A DNA stretch of 64,000 bases from Motacilla alba alba (GCF_015832195.1 NC_052046.1:24423838-24487837), one strand, 5' to 3'; counted from the stretch's first letter, positions 22,520-34,090 are shown. A program made the numbers and translations. Notes: a model not told the origin generated them from the sequence alone.

Positions 22520-22957
22520 TGTTATATTGCACTAAATAGTTTATTTAGTTGTTGTTTTTGCACTGAGTGTTTGGTAATATGCAATGCTCTGTCCCATTTC
22601 CCCTTTCCCCCCAAAAGCCCGCGTGGTAATGGTTTGTCCCAGGTTTACTCCTCCCCTCGCCCCTTCCTCTCATGTATCCCATTGGCTGTGGTCCTCTTCC
22701 TCCGCCCCTCATTCCCCGGAGTTTAAAAGTCTCCCACCAGCTGACATTCGCCCTCTTTTTCCCCCCTGGACACCGATCTCCTCCCTATCGCAGATCCCCT
22801 GGAGTAATTCCACAATTAAGCTGTGGGATTTTTTGGCCCAGAGGAGAAGAGTGCCTTGTGTCTTTTACTTTTGTCCTTGTAAAGGCAGCAAGGGGCCAGG
22901 GGTCCATAGCTAGCTGGATCAGACCCAAACTGCCCCAGGAAAGATCAGCAATTTACA
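22520..22957 (+). repeat. 3' LTR of the alpha/beta-like provirus
   Basis: 438 bp, TGTTATATTGC to AATTTACA, followed by the target duplication CTACCT. It carries a short insertion (GGTTTGTCCCAGG region near 22630-22645) that the 5' LTR lacks. Confidence 0.92.
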
Positions 22958-23049
22958 CTACCTATGACCTAACATCTCCTCATCAACTAAACCATGGCAC
23001 TGAATGCCATGTCAAATCTTTTTTTAAACACATCCAGGGACAGTGACTC

Positions 23050-25930
23050 CACCACCTCCCTGGGCAGATGATTCCAGTGCACAATCACTCTTTCAGTGAA
23101 GAATTTTTTTTTAACGTCTAATCTAAACTTCCCTTGGCGCAGCTTAAGACTGTGCCCTCTTGTTCTGTCAGTTGTTTCCTGGGAGAAGATCCCACCTGAC
23201 TATAACCACTGCCGAGTTAACTGTAGAGAGTAATAAGGTCACCCCTGAGTCTCCTTTTTTCCAGCCTAAACAACCCCACCTCCTTCAGCCATTCTTCACA
23301 GGGCTTGTGTTCTAAGCCCTTCACCAGCCTTGTTGCCCTCCTCTGGACCTGTTTGAGCATCTCAACATACTTCCTAAACTGAGGGGCCCAGAACTAGACA
23401 CAGTACTCAAAGTACTGCCTCACCAGTGCTGAGTACAGAGGAAGAATTACTTCCCTGGTCTTGATACAGACCAGGATGCCATTAGCCTTTTTGGCCACCT
23501 GGCACACTGCTAGCTCATATTCAACTGGCTGTTGATCACTACCCGAGGTCCATTTCTATCTGGGCACTGTCCAGCCACTCTGTCCCCAGCCTGTAGTGTT
23601 GCAGGGGGTTGTTGTGGCCAAAGTGCAGGACTTGGCAGCTGAACTTGTTAAACTTCATGTAATTGGACTCAGCCCATCTATCCAGCCTGTCCAGGTAGCT
23701 TTGCAGAGCCCTCCTACCCTACAACAGATTGACACATGCTCCCAGCTTGATGTCACCGGCAAATTTATTGATGGAATCAGTAAATTCAATCCTCTCATCC
23801 AGATCATCAATTAAGATATTAAACAGGATTGGCCCCCAGCACTTACCCCTGGGGGACCCCACCAGTGACTGGCCACCAACTAGATGCAGCACTGTTCACC
23901 ACCACTCTCTGAGCCTGGCTATCCAGCCAGCTCTTGACCCAGCAAAGAGTGCACCTGTCCAAGCTGTGGGCTGCCATCTTTTCCAAAAGTATGCTATGGG
24001 AGACAATGTCAAAGTCTTTGCTGAAGTCCAGATAGACAACATCACGGCCTTTCCTGCATCCACCAGGATGCAGGATCACCTAGTCATAAAAGGAGATCAG
24101 GTTGGTCAAACACGACCAACCTAAACCCTAAACCTCCTAAACCCATGCTGGCTGGGTCTGATACCCTCGCCATCCTGTAGGTGCCATGTGATGACACTCA
24201 AGATGATCTGTTCCATAACCTTGCCAGGTACTGAGGTCAGGCTCACTGGCCTGTAGTTTCCTGAATCCTCCTTCTGGCCCTTCTGGTGGATGGGCAGAGT
24301 GGCTTTGCAAGCTTATCTGCCAGCTCCCTCATCACCCTGGGATGGATCCCATCTCATGGTCCTATAGATTTATGAAGATCTGAGTGGCTCAGCAGGTCTC
24401 TGACTGCTTCCTCCTGGGTAATAGATGGGCTGTTCTGCTCCCTGACACCATCTACCTGCCCAGGAGGATGGTTTTTCTGAGGAAAACCTGTGTTTCTCAA
24501 TTGAAAACTGAGGCAAAGAAGGTGTTCAGTACCTCTGCTTTTTCCTCATCTTTAGTTACTAAATTCCCTCCCATGTCTAATAGAGAATGGAGGTTGTCCT
24601 TACCCTTCCTTTTGCCATTAATATATTTATGAAAATATTTTTATCGTCCACAGAAGTTGCCAGTTTGAGTTCTAACTGGGCTTTTGCCTCTCTCTTTTTT
24701 TTTTTTACATGCCCTATCAACCCCCTTAAATATTTCCTGAGATACCTGACTCTCCTTCCAAAGATGATACACCCTCTTTTCTTTCCTTAGCTCCTTCAAG
24801 AGCTCCTTGCCCATCCAGGCTGGTTGTTTTCCTCTTTGAGAAGAATAGTGGATTTGTCTTTACAAGCAAGCTGTGGGTCTGCTGGTAGATAAACGTAGCA
24901 TGGGGAAATAAAAGAAACAATGGGAAGGATTCCACTGATTGATGAATGGAAAAAGATATTTGCTTTTACAAATAAGCTTTGGGTTTACTGATAAATGAAA
25001 TTAGATATTGAAAGATGAAAGAAATGATGGGGAAGAAAACCCCCTAAATTCTGTAAGAATTAAAAATTAAAAGGGAGGGTTATACATTAGAGGGAAATTT
25101 TCCATATCAGGTGTCTCAGGAAGTCTGTACCTCTCCAGTACCTCAGCCAATGGGGAAAGAGAGAAGGGAAATGCAGCTGGGAAATTAGGATAAAAAGGGA
25201 GGCTGTGTCCTCCAAAAATTTGAGAGATCCCAGGGGAATGCCCCATGGCCTCTCCCTTTATTCAAATAAAGTCAAAGGACTCCTCTGTCTCCTTTTTGGA
25301 CATAAACCTCTGGTGTTTGTGGATTAATTTTCCTAACATCTTCAACTCGTCTTTTGGCACAAAGGGACAGTCTGTTCCTGTGCCTTCTAGATTTTTGTTT
25401 TGAAGGACAATCATCCTTCTGGGACTCCTTTTTTCTTTAGGTCTGCTTCCCAAGGAACTCTCCAAATAAGTCTCTTGAATAGGCCAAAATCTGCCCTCCA
25501 GAAGTCCTGTGTGTCAATTTTATTGATGCCTCTCCTTGTTTCACCAAATATTGAAAACTCTATGATTTCATGATCACTGTGCCCCAGATGGGCTCCAACC
25601 ACCACATCTCCTACCAGTCCATCTCTGTTTGCAAACAGCAGGTCTAGTGTAGTCCCTCCCCTGGTAGGCTCACTCACCAGCTGTGACAAGAAGTTGTCCT
25701 CCATGCACTCTAAGAACCTCCTAGACTGTCTCTTCTCTGCTGTGTTGAGTACCCAGCAGATGTCTGGTAGGGTAAATCACCTAAATGAACAAGGGCTGGT
25801 GATCTTGAAACATCCTCCAGCTGCTTGTAGAATAAGTTATCCACCTCTTCTTCCTTGCTGGATGGTCTATAACAGACTCCCACCAGGATGTTAGCCTTAT
25901 TAGCCTCCCCCCTGATTCTTACCAATAGGC
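23050..25930 (-). pseudogene. CR1 endonuclease-reverse transcriptase remnant
   Basis: Minus-strand fragments include the endonuclease piece at 25710-25925 (ILVGVCYRPSS), the linker at 25411-25704 (QLVSEPTRGGTTLDLLF, GHSDHEIIEFS), and a reverse transcriptase core at 23843-24079 (VYLDFSKDFDIVSHSILLEK ending in TGGVPQG). The C-terminal CR1 frame follows with stops. The reading frame is interrupted by indels and by an LTR insertion at 24837-25338. Confidence 0.8.
24837..25338 (+). mobile_element. ERVL-type solo LTR inside the CR1
   Basis: About 502 bp, TGAGAAGAATAG to CCTAACA, with TCTT on both sides (24833-24836, 25339-25342). It has a TATA-like GGATAAAAAGGG near 25188, a polyadenylation signal TCAAATAAAG at 25262-25271 and the tail GTCAAAGGACTC. 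An internal unit of about 106 bases near the 5' end is duplicated (TTTACAAGCAAGCT near 24859 and TTTACAAATAAGCT near 24966). Confidence 0.75.
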
Positions 25931-26303
25931 TTTATTGTCGTTAGTTTCAATTTCCATAGTGTCAAGAACCTCCTTATATTATAGTCACCCCTCCACCTCT
26001 CCTCTCTCTCCTGTTTCTGTGCTGCAAGAGCTTGTAGCCATCCATTGCAGCACTCCAGTTATGCAAGTTGTCCGACCACATTTCTGTGATGACAACTACA
26101 TTATGCTGTACCATGGCTTCCAGCTCCTCTTGTTTGTTACCATGCTATGTGCATTAGTGTACATGCACTTCAACTGGGCCGCTAGTTTTACCCCTGACTC
26201 TGGCTTACCACCCTTGGGCTTGTTTCTGGAGAGCCTAGTTGCATCCCCTTCCCCCTACGAACCTAGTTTAAAGCCCTCTCAATGAGTTTTGCCAGTTTGT
26301 GGG

Positions 26304-27310
26304 CTAGAATCCCCTTGACCTAACAGATAAATGGAGCCCATCTGGCTCTAGCAGGCCAGGTGCCCTGAAAGTTGCCCCATGATGAAAGAACCCAAAATTC
26401 TGCCTATGACGCCAGCCTTTAACCCTCTTGCTGATAATGTGGGTTCTCCTGTTCCTTTCATCATATGTCTCTGTCACTGGAGGGACTGAGCAGAGCACCA
26501 CCTGTGCTCCTGCCCCATCGACCACTTGACCCAGAGCCCTGAAGTCCCTTTTAATTGCCCTGGTGCTCTTCTTTTCAATCTTATCACTACCAGCCTGAAG
26601 TACCAGCAGTGGGTAATAATCAGAGGGTTCAATCAGCCCAGGGAGTCTCCTGGTGACATGCATTACCCTGGCCCCAGGGAGCAGACCTCCCTGGGGGATT
26701 CAATTGACATACAGGCCTCTCTGTTCCCCTCAAAAGGCAGTCACCTACTATGACTACCCTTCTTTTCTTTCTAATGCTAGAGGCAGTGATCCATCTGACC
26801 AATGAAGTGTAATTAGGTGGCTCTTCAGGCAGATCACTTTCTTCAATGCCATCTGGCTTACCCTGGATTCAGGGCTGTCTGGATTCAGGGCCTCATACCT
26901 ATTCTGAAGTGACATCTGGGTAGGTGATGGGGGGTTGGGAGGAATTTTCATTACCTCCCCGAGAAGGGACTTATTTCCACTCCCCTTCATTAGCTAGGTC
27001 TCTTCCTACTGCCTCATGGTAGGAGGCATGGGAGTCCTCTGATGCCTGGTGGGCCTCTCTCCTGGTTGATGGAAGATGGAAGGGTGAAACTCTACCAGTC
27101 TATTTTCCTTTCACTGTCCCTAATACTCCTTCCTCTTTCTACTTCCTCCTTAAGCTCAGCTACCAGACACAGATCATTCACCTGTTCACACCACAGGTAC
27201 ACGTCTTCTGCACCATCCCCTGGTACTGCTGGGAGGCTTAAACACACTGTAGAGGAAAGGGTCTGGACAGATGCATCCTTCTTGGAGCACTCTGTCTTGG
27301 TCACTTTTAC
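26304..27310 (-). pseudogene. CR1 ORF1 remnant with esterase-like domain
   Basis: An open stretch at 26304-26663 encodes a piece resembling the SGNH-type esterase domain found in CR1 ORF1 proteins (HLLEPDGLHLS-like block near its end, where the family has its catalytic Asp-x-x-His; here LLEPDGLHLS keeps D and H). Further upstream, 27092-27304 encodes a charged ELKEEVERGRSIRDSE segment typical of the ORF1 N-terminal coiled region. The frame is broken between them. Confidence 0.6.
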
Positions 27311-27830
27311 TAGCTATAGCTTTTGATTATTTGGATACCATTGCTGAAGAAAAAACAACAACAAAAACAAAACAACCCAATCAAGCAAACAAAAAACACC
27401 AGCCAAAATCAAGCTAAATAAAATAAAAATGCCACTAGCAGGAGGATGTCTGCATTTCTGCCTGCTTGCCCTGCCTGCATGAACTGCTGCGTGAATTGCT
27501 GTGCTGTGCCCTTTGAGCCATGCCACGCCCCTGTTTGCCCATTTCTCTTAGCCCTGCTCCCTAGAGCCTTCTTTTAATTGCACCTCTGATAGCTGGTGGA
27601 AGCCTTGCCCTGCACCTGAACAACTAGTGAGAACATCCCACTCAGCTGTTCCTTCTTTAGTGTCAGAAACTTCTACAATCAGGGCTTGGTGGCAGAAACC
27701 TCTAAGAGAGGGGCAGGAGAGATAAGCTGCATCCCCTCTGAAGTTCCCAGTGAGTCCCCCACATCCCTGTCCTTCCCACAGCTAGTTGTCTGACCACTTG
27801 GCTGGGACTGGTTTCAGAGGCCTCCTTCTG

Positions 27831-28440
27831 TGTCATGGAATAAGGATTTCACAATTAAAATTGTAAAGCATGTATGTTTTATTCCAGCTGGGACGCATGA
27901 GGGATATTTCCACCATATGTGCATACCTAGTCAAGACAGGTTTCAGGTTTAAGTATACATTGATCCCCCAAGCGCACAGCTCCCTGCCCTACCCATTCCC
28001 TTCCCATTCTCCTCCTCCTTGTGCTTTATGTTATAATTAGTCTTCTGTGGTGCCATGCCCCCTGGGAATCATAGGCAGGGGTTCTTCTGATGAAATAAGA
28101 GGTCTTTCTCAGGTATTTACTACTTGACCTTGTCTCTGGGCAAGCACAGTGGATGTTTGCCTAACTCCCAGGTCAGTTTGTTCCGGCCAAAACCAGGAGC
28201 CTGGTTCTTGCTGGTTTGGGTTCTGCTTTATGGATTTTAACAATACCTAAGTCTTGCTTTACTGAGCATAGACAATATACATATTATTTTTTATGGCTTT
28301 TACCTAGCAACTAAATTCCTGTGTGTTCTGTTACAAATTGTTTCTACCTAATAAATTGCATTCCTCTTACAAGCTATGTTCTATAGTTCTGCAAACTTGC
28401 TAAATGTAATATATATTATAAAATAATTTGTGCTAAAGGA
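27831..28440 (-). mobile_element. LTR-like sequence, minus strand
   Basis: Begins TGTCATGGAATAAGG next to the 5' end of the CR1 and holds a minus-strand polyadenylation signal (GGAATAAAACAT near 27870-27880). The right end is uncertain, and no matching target duplication was found. Confidence 0.35.
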
Positions 28441-28460
28441 AATTAAAAACCTCAGCATTT

Positions 28461-28968
28461 TGTGTACTAAAGCCAATTTCAGGCAACAAGCACTAATAGG
28501 CTAACTGATAAGGATGGAGATTCAAACACCAGGAGGACAACTCTCTCCAAAGATGTATATTTCAAGCGATTTTTTTTCCTGACAAGAACCCAGCAGAAGG
28601 CATTTGATAGGCATCATCAGTAAGATAATGTTCAACATCAGAAGTTTATCCCAGAAGATTTTCACCTGACAGGATTTTGGCAATTATTCACCAGTTCCAA
28701 GAAATGCGACAGCAAGAAAGTAAAAAACTACGATAATACAGTAAAGAAGAGCCCCCTTCCAGAGCCCAAAAGACTGTGTAAAATGAACCTCTTAGGAATG
28801 ACATTTGGAGACCCACGGGGACTTTGGTGTGATAGAGGCCAAATCCTGGCTTTCCCCGACTCTGATCGCCTGGCTCAGAGTAGAATTGCTTGTGGCTTTT
28901 TCCAAATTTATATTTTGATTATTTAATAAATTTCCTTAATTATTAAATTGGAGTATTCATTTATAACA
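28461..28968 (+). mobile_element. LTR-like sequence, plus strand
   Basis: Ends in an R-U5-like block: CTTTCCCCGACTCTGATCG, then TTTAATAAATTTCC (polyadenylation signal near 28923) and TTATAACA. The left end (TGTGTACT) is a guess and no target duplication was found. Confidence 0.45.
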
Positions 28969-29953
28969 CTAGATAAGCTATATATTTCTCTTTTTCTCCA
29001 TCTGTCACAGTACATTATGCTTCTAAAATTCTGAATTTTCATAAACATACATGTTTCCCATATCACTTCATGTATAGTTTAGGAGAAGTTTTCAAGAAGA
29101 ACACTCTGGAATTAATGTTTCCTCTAAAAAAAAAAAATGAGGCTCCAACAGTCCCTCTCTGCCAATGAGAAAATGAATACTAGTGGATGAAAGTGAAAAA
29201 ACCCCAACCATTTATTGACAGAGTGCCAAAAAAGCACAGGGGAAAAATTGAACAAAAGGTGGATACTGAATTGTTAGAACCTTACCACCCACCCCCCACC
29301 CTCGACCTCTTTTCCCCAAATGCACACACATCCACACTGAAAGAAAAAAAACACCCCAAAATACCAGGGAAAGAAAAAAACCAATGGCCAACCACATCAC
29401 AGGGAGGAGGGGGAAATAAATGGTGACAGCTTTTGTATCAGGAAAAAAAAAATAACCAAAAGTTTCACACACCAGTTCAGGAAAAAAAATCAGATGGGAA
29501 ACCTGGTGGATCTCTGTTGTTGGTCTCCTCTTCACAGTCACCAGATGAAGCTGGTGGTTTTAGGGTCCTTTCTTTCACTGGGTCAGCTTTTCTGAGGTCT
29601 GGGGCCAGAATGGAGTGGCTGCTTGCCTCCCCACCAGTCCCCTGCTTATCCCATCACTAGTCTTCTTTGGCCTCGGACCAAACAGAACAGTTCAGGGAAA
29701 AAACAAAGGCTGCCAAATGATTGTTGTCACAGTCTGCAAGGCCAGGGAAAGGGAAAAAAAATATTTTGCCTATGCTAACAAAAAAAATAAGCTAGCTAAG
29801 CAACAAAGAGAGCCCAGTCTATCCATACCATGGATGCCTTTGAAAAGGCTTTGACAAGGCCTGCACAAGACCCCCAAGGTTCCCCTTTGCCTTGGGCCCA
29901 TCTGGAAGTTGCAGCAACCATTTCTGGGCATAGAGCAGATGATCATGGGGATA
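28969..29953. other. intergenic, no gene seen
   Basis: A-rich, low-complexity sequence with several poly-A and C/A-rich runs (29120-29480). No recognised element or coding region. Confidence 0.5.
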
Positions 29954-30620
29954 TGTCGGAACTCAGAATGTCCCACAGACATTCTCGGACGTTCCAGACC
30001 CAGGTCAAAAGCATCTGAGACCCTAGCATGCAGCCAGAGACCCCTGTAGCTTTGAATCTAACCCATGGAACAGTTTACCAACTTTACAGGAAGAACAAGA
30101 AGTCACAAAAGTTTAAATATTGTAGTAGAAGTAGTCACGAAGTAAAGAGTAAGATTTCTAAGTGCTGTACAGGGGGGTTTTAAGCCTTGTACACAGGAGT
30201 CCAAGTTTTATACATAGAAGTCAGGAAATCTAAGATGGTGGGACTTAAGTGTGTCCTATCCTCTGTCTTTCGCCTTCCTAGCCTCCATGTCTTTAGTGAT
30301 GTTAGCACTCACAGATTAGTTTAAAGTAGAAAATCACCATTCAATATAGATAGTAAGTATTAAAAAAAAAAGTATAAACATGTAATACATAATATATGAT
30401 ATAAAAGATAGCACCAACCCCCTAAAAAAGCAATATACCTTTGTCTGAACTGCTGAACGAGCCACAGCAGTTCAGAGAAAAAAATCTTGTAGATAACCAA
30501 CAATAAACAACCTTAAAAACAAACAACAAAAAACTATTAAATCTTTCTTCAAAAGCACGAGTTAAAATAAAGACTTTTCCATCTTTCAGAGTCATCCCAA
30601 TCCGAAAGTGAAACCCCACA
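29954..30620 (+). mobile_element. solo LTR, family C, plus strand
   Basis: 667 bp, TGTCGGAACTC to AACCCCACA, with the 6-bp target duplication GGGATA at 29948-29953 and 30621-30626. A TATA-like GATATAAAAGATAG lies near 30398 and a polyadenylation signal (AACAATAAACAACC) near 30499. The other copy lies inverted at 57289-57962. Six-bp duplication suggests an ERVK-type element. Confidence 0.9.
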
Positions 30621-30767
30621 GGGATAGAAAACCACCCCAAGATGCTCTGCTGCCATTTCAGGCCTCCTGCCCAACATCATTCTACTTCAGTATTTTACAA
30701 CCAGGTAAAACTAAATGGATTCTCAAAGCACGAGACAGGAATGCAAAAAAGATCTGAGGATGGAGCA

Positions 30768-31423
30768 TGTTATGAGTAGAAAAGTTGTCCATTTTTTTTT
30801 TAAAGGTTGCAGAGTTAACAGGTTAAACCAATTGCTGCTAAGTGTTGTTAATAGGTTTTCTTTAATTACCTGCTGTTGATGGTTAAAAATCCCTCTCCTA
30901 TTGAGTATCTCCTCCCCCCCCCCCCCACCCCCCACTGTTTCCTGGGAGATAGCACCTGGGACTGAAAAGGTGAAATTGGAGCTGACATGCAAATATGAGG
31001 AGCTGGCATGCAAATGTGAGGAACCAGCATGCAAAGGTGTAAATACCCTACCAAATCCAGCAAAAAAACCCTAAAAAATGAGCCAACATGGAATTAAGGG
31101 ATCTAAGTGTCTAAAGGTGAGCAACTGAATCCAGTGTCTGTTAAGATCCTCTTTGCCCCTCACCCTAACCTAAGGATGTCAGCTAGAAAGAGGGCCTTGA
31201 ATGTCAGACTGTAAAACTAGGATTTCCTTATGCTCCTGTGAGGAAAGGAGTCCCCAGCCCTGCCTGCATAATAGTGGACAAAGCTGCATTCATCTTCCTC
31301 CACTGTGCCACTCCTAGGAGCAGTGGTGATGGGTGTGCGACCGTTGGTTCTCCCCACCTGAGCTGATTTCCATTTAATAAAGGCATTAAAAAGGAGAAAG
31401 ATCTCCGGCCCTAATTTATTTCA
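30768..31423 (+). mobile_element. solo LTR, family D, with octamer repeats
   Basis: 656 bp, TGTTATGAGTAG to AATTTATTTCA. Flanks GAGCA and GATCA (one mismatch) suggest a 5-bp target duplication. The polyadenylation signal (TTTAATAAAGG) is near 31375. Three octamer-like motifs at 30987, 31008 and 31029 are spaced 21 bases apart. A C-run lies at 30908-30924. A second copy is inverted at 40229-40891. Confidence 0.85.
30987..31036 (+). promoter_or_regulatory. three octamer-type motifs at 21-bp spacing in an LTR
   Basis: ATGCAAAT (30987), ATGCAAAT (31008) and ATGCAAAG (31029) recur every 21 bases. ATGCAAAT is the binding site of POU/Oct factors. The sister LTR keeps two units at the same spacing. 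Confidence 0.6.
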
Positions 31424-31429
31424 GATCAG

Positions 31430-31815
31430 CTCTCATCTGAGGAAAGGCCATGAGAGCTTGTTCAGCCTGCCAAGGAGCAGGCCCCGGGGAAAGCTTATTC
31501 CCACCCTTAAAGACATAATGGGGGCTTCTAAGAAAAATCGGGAGACAGCTTTTAGCAGGGCCTGTTGCAATACTAACAGGAAAAATGGTTTTAAACTAGA
31601 AGACAGCCAATTCAGATTGGGTCTAAGGAAGAAATTGTTGAGGAGGAGGGGAGTGGAACACTCCCAGGCTGCCCAGAGAGCTGCTAGGTGCCCCATTCCA
31701 AGGTCAAGTTGAATGGGCTCTAAGCAACCTGATCTACTTGAAGAGGTCCTGGCTTGTGGCAGGCAGGTTGGACTAGATGACCTTCACAGTTCCCTTGCAA
31801 GACAAACCAGTTTAA
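31430..31815 (+). mobile_element. CR1 LINE 3' fragment
   Basis: Plus-strand CR1 end: GAGAGCTTGTTCAGCCTG-like and GTGGAACACTCCCAGGCTGC blocks, then the 3' part GGTTGGACTAGATGACCTTC. 5'-truncated. It immediately follows the family D LTR. Confidence 0.75.
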
Positions 31816-32556
31816 GGTCCTACTTCGTTTTCATTGGGTAAGCACTAAGACAGACCATCAGTCTGAGAGGAGGCCACCTGATGCCTTGGAGTGTAGCTGA
31901 GGAGCATACCCTTACACCACACAACTACGTTGCCTGCAGCTGCTCCAGAATTTACCTGCAGAAGCTCCTTAGCAAACCCTTGCCTCTCCTAGGATGCGTC
32001 CAGGCAGCAGTCCAGAATGCCACACAAGAGAGAGGAATGTAGCAAGGTGTTCTTCAGCTTTGGGATCCTGTGTGTGGCTATTGTGTATCGGGCCTGAAGT
32101 AAAAGAAAACACGAGACTCCACCTGTTTCTTCCATATCTGAACCTGCTCCCCTAGACCCCATTCCTTAAGCTTCAGTTTCCAGTGGCAGTTTCTTCTCTG
32201 GCAGAGGTTTAGAGACAAGCTTTTGCTACCAGAACAGAAAAAACAACATAATTGAAGCCACACTTGTTCCAACATCCAAAGGATCTTGTCTTGATTGTCA
32301 TTTTCGCCGCCTGACCTAGATAGTAGGAGCTTCATCAGCAAAAACCACATTTTACTCCTCTGAGAATTGACTTCAACTTTTCCACAATTGAAAAAGACCT
32401 ATGTGAAGCTGAAGTTGGTTTCCTGTGATACAGCTAGCAAAGCAAAAGTCCAGTGCAAAGGAAATCTACTTTTGCAGTAGCTGCAAAGAGGCAGTAAGCT
32501 TACCAATTTATTTAATGTACCGAGACACAGGCAAGGATTCAGCACACATGTATATC
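31816..32556. other. intergenic, no gene seen
   Basis: Unique-looking sequence with no recognised coding region or repeat. Confidence 0.5.
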
Positions 32557-32994
32557 TGCTGTCGGTGGGAGAAAAGTGTACTCAATATAAGTGATCAGCA
32601 AATCCCAAACTTTATTGAATAGGCACACATATTTATATTGGTGTTAATGAGACTAATACATATTGCAAAAAGCGAGCTCATTACTGGTTAGTTGCTTATC
32701 AGCCAGCTGCACCTACATTTGCATTCTTGTGGGTATACTGTTACAGCTTTTCTGTGTTTCTTCATATTTCTAAGCAAAGATCATTCTCATTATCCTGCAG
32801 TTGTACCAAGGGCACAACATCCCTGCCTTACACTAATTGCTAATTCCCATGCTTATCTCCTTCTTGTTTAGCCAACAGTATTATGTCACCGTGACCTTTC
32901 TCAGCTAGCCAGCTGTCCACAAATCCTCCACAATCTGCCATCTGTGAAAACAAGGATCCAAACTTATCTAGGCCACCCAGACACATGAGAGAAC
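32557..32994 (-). mobile_element. LTR fragment hosting the ERVK-type provirus
   Basis: Begins TGTCGGTGGGAG and carries a minus-strand polyadenylation signal (CCTATTCAATAAAG, 32607-32620). The ERVK-type provirus at 33001 interrupts it. The few bases after 41957 may be its continuation. Element type unknown. Confidence 0.4.
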
Positions 32995-33000
32995 AATATC

Positions 33001-33970
33001 TGTTGGCAATGGAGAGAGATGGGGAGACTGACTCGGTGATCAGAATCCAATTTTATTGTGGGATACAAACACTTATATACAATTTCAGAGAGACTAGTAA
33101 TGTGTACTACAATGATTAGGTTAAAATCACATATGTGGGGGATGGGGGTGGAAAGATTGGCACTGAGATTCCTTGGGAAAGTTCGGTTGTCTAGAACAGA
33201 TCAAGTTGCTATGGTAACCTCCCATGATCCCTTACACCTGTTATGTTAATGAGCAAGAGAGTGATATGTGTTGTTCACACCCCTTTCTAGAATGTTCTCA
33301 GTGTTTCGATATTCCATTGGTTGTTCTATTAGAGCCGCCCCCTTCTCATTCCCCATTGGACAATTTCCAACCACCCCACCTTTGCTCCTCCTCCTATATC
33401 CTCTCCCATTGGATCGTTCATACTGTAACCCCTCCTACCTATGGTTGCTTATATACCCTGGACCCTCCCTCAGTTGGAGTCTTTCTCTGGTGCCCTCCTG
33501 TGTAGTTGCCTCCCTGCATTTGGATTCTACCTCTTCTTCATCCCTACAATAAACGCATTGGAACTATCCAGGACTGAGTCACCTCCTTCACCCTGGTGAG
33601 TGGATTTTATCCATCTGGGACTGGGCAGAAGGTGGGCTGAGGGAAAGCACTATAGGGCAAGGGCACGCTCCATGTCCCTCTGGCGTCCTGCCAGCACCGC
33701 CCCAGGAATTACCCTCCGCGGCAGTCAGAGAGGGAACCGGAGCCCCCGCCGCACACATACACAAACTTATGCATATAACAATATTTCTTGCTTGCAGAGT
33801 TTAATGGGATTTTTCTTTTTCCGGTAAACCCGTTTGATTTAATCTTCTTGCAATCTAGGTCTAATTTTCAAAGTTCTGTTTGCTTTTGCCAAGGCATCCT
33901 GTTATCAAATCTCTTATGTTAACCAGGTCCAAAGTCCATCATCTGTCTTGTGTTCTCCAATATTCCAACA
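33001..33970 (-). repeat. 3' LTR of the ERVK-type provirus, split by a solo LTR
   Basis: TGTTGGCAATGG to ATTCCAACA on the plus strand. It matches the LTR at 41611-41951 on both sides of a nested 620-bp LTR. Confidence 0.9.
33134..33753 (+). mobile_element. solo LTR nested in the ERVK 3' LTR
   Basis: 620 bp, TGTGGGGGATGG to CGCCGCA, with the 6-bp duplication CACATA (33128-33133, 33754-33759). The sister LTR at 41611-41951 keeps the unoccupied site (AATCACGTACACAAAC near 41737), which confirms the insertion. It has CCATTGG boxes, a TATA box (CTTATATACC near 33448) and a polyadenylation signal (CTACAATAAACGC near 33546). Confidence 0.93.
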
Positions 33971-34090
33971 TCTCCTCCTTTCCTTTCAACCAAAAATACT
34001 CTTTTAATGGCCTTAGTAATTAATCTCTGCACATATTGAAATGATCATGATTAATACAATTATTATCAAAATTACTAAATACATACCTAT
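33971..34090 (-). pseudogene. env: env C-terminal tail and polypurine tract of the ERVK-type provirus
   Basis: On the minus strand a run of hydrophobic codons (YLVILIIIVLIMIISIC) with a short tail and a stop resembles the membrane anchor of an env TM subunit. It is followed by GAAAGGAAAGGAGGAGA, a polypurine tract touching the 3' LTR. Confidence 0.55.

Larger units (their letters stand above)
13532..22957 (+). mobile_element. complete but defective alpha/beta-like endogenous provirus
   Basis: Two LTRs (13532-13957 and 22520-22957) flank gag, pro, pol and env remnants in the correct order, and a 6-bp target duplication CTACCT (13526-13531 and 22958-22963) proves a single integration. It landed in the 3' region of the CR1. 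Six-bp duplications, a dUTPase-like segment before protease, and a Lys-like primer site place it in the ERVK/beta-alpha group, while its env TM has the CX6CC layout seen in alpharetroviruses. Every gene carries stops. A solo LTR of another family is nested in gag (15999-16867). Confidence 0.93.
13467..27830 (-). mobile_element. nearly full-length CR1 LINE, interrupted twice
   Basis: A minus-strand CR1 runs from its 3' terminus (13467-13531), across a provirus inserted at 13532-22957, and resumes at 22958 to about 27830. In 5'-3' order on the minus strand there are a 5' untranslated region (about 27330-27830), ORF1 remnants (26304-27310), the endonuclease (about 25700-25930), reverse transcriptase (23050-25700) and the 3' region. 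Most CR1 copies are short 3' fragments, so this length is unusual. Stops and frameshifts make it inactive. A second insertion, an ERVL-type LTR, lies at 24837-25338. Confidence 0.85.
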
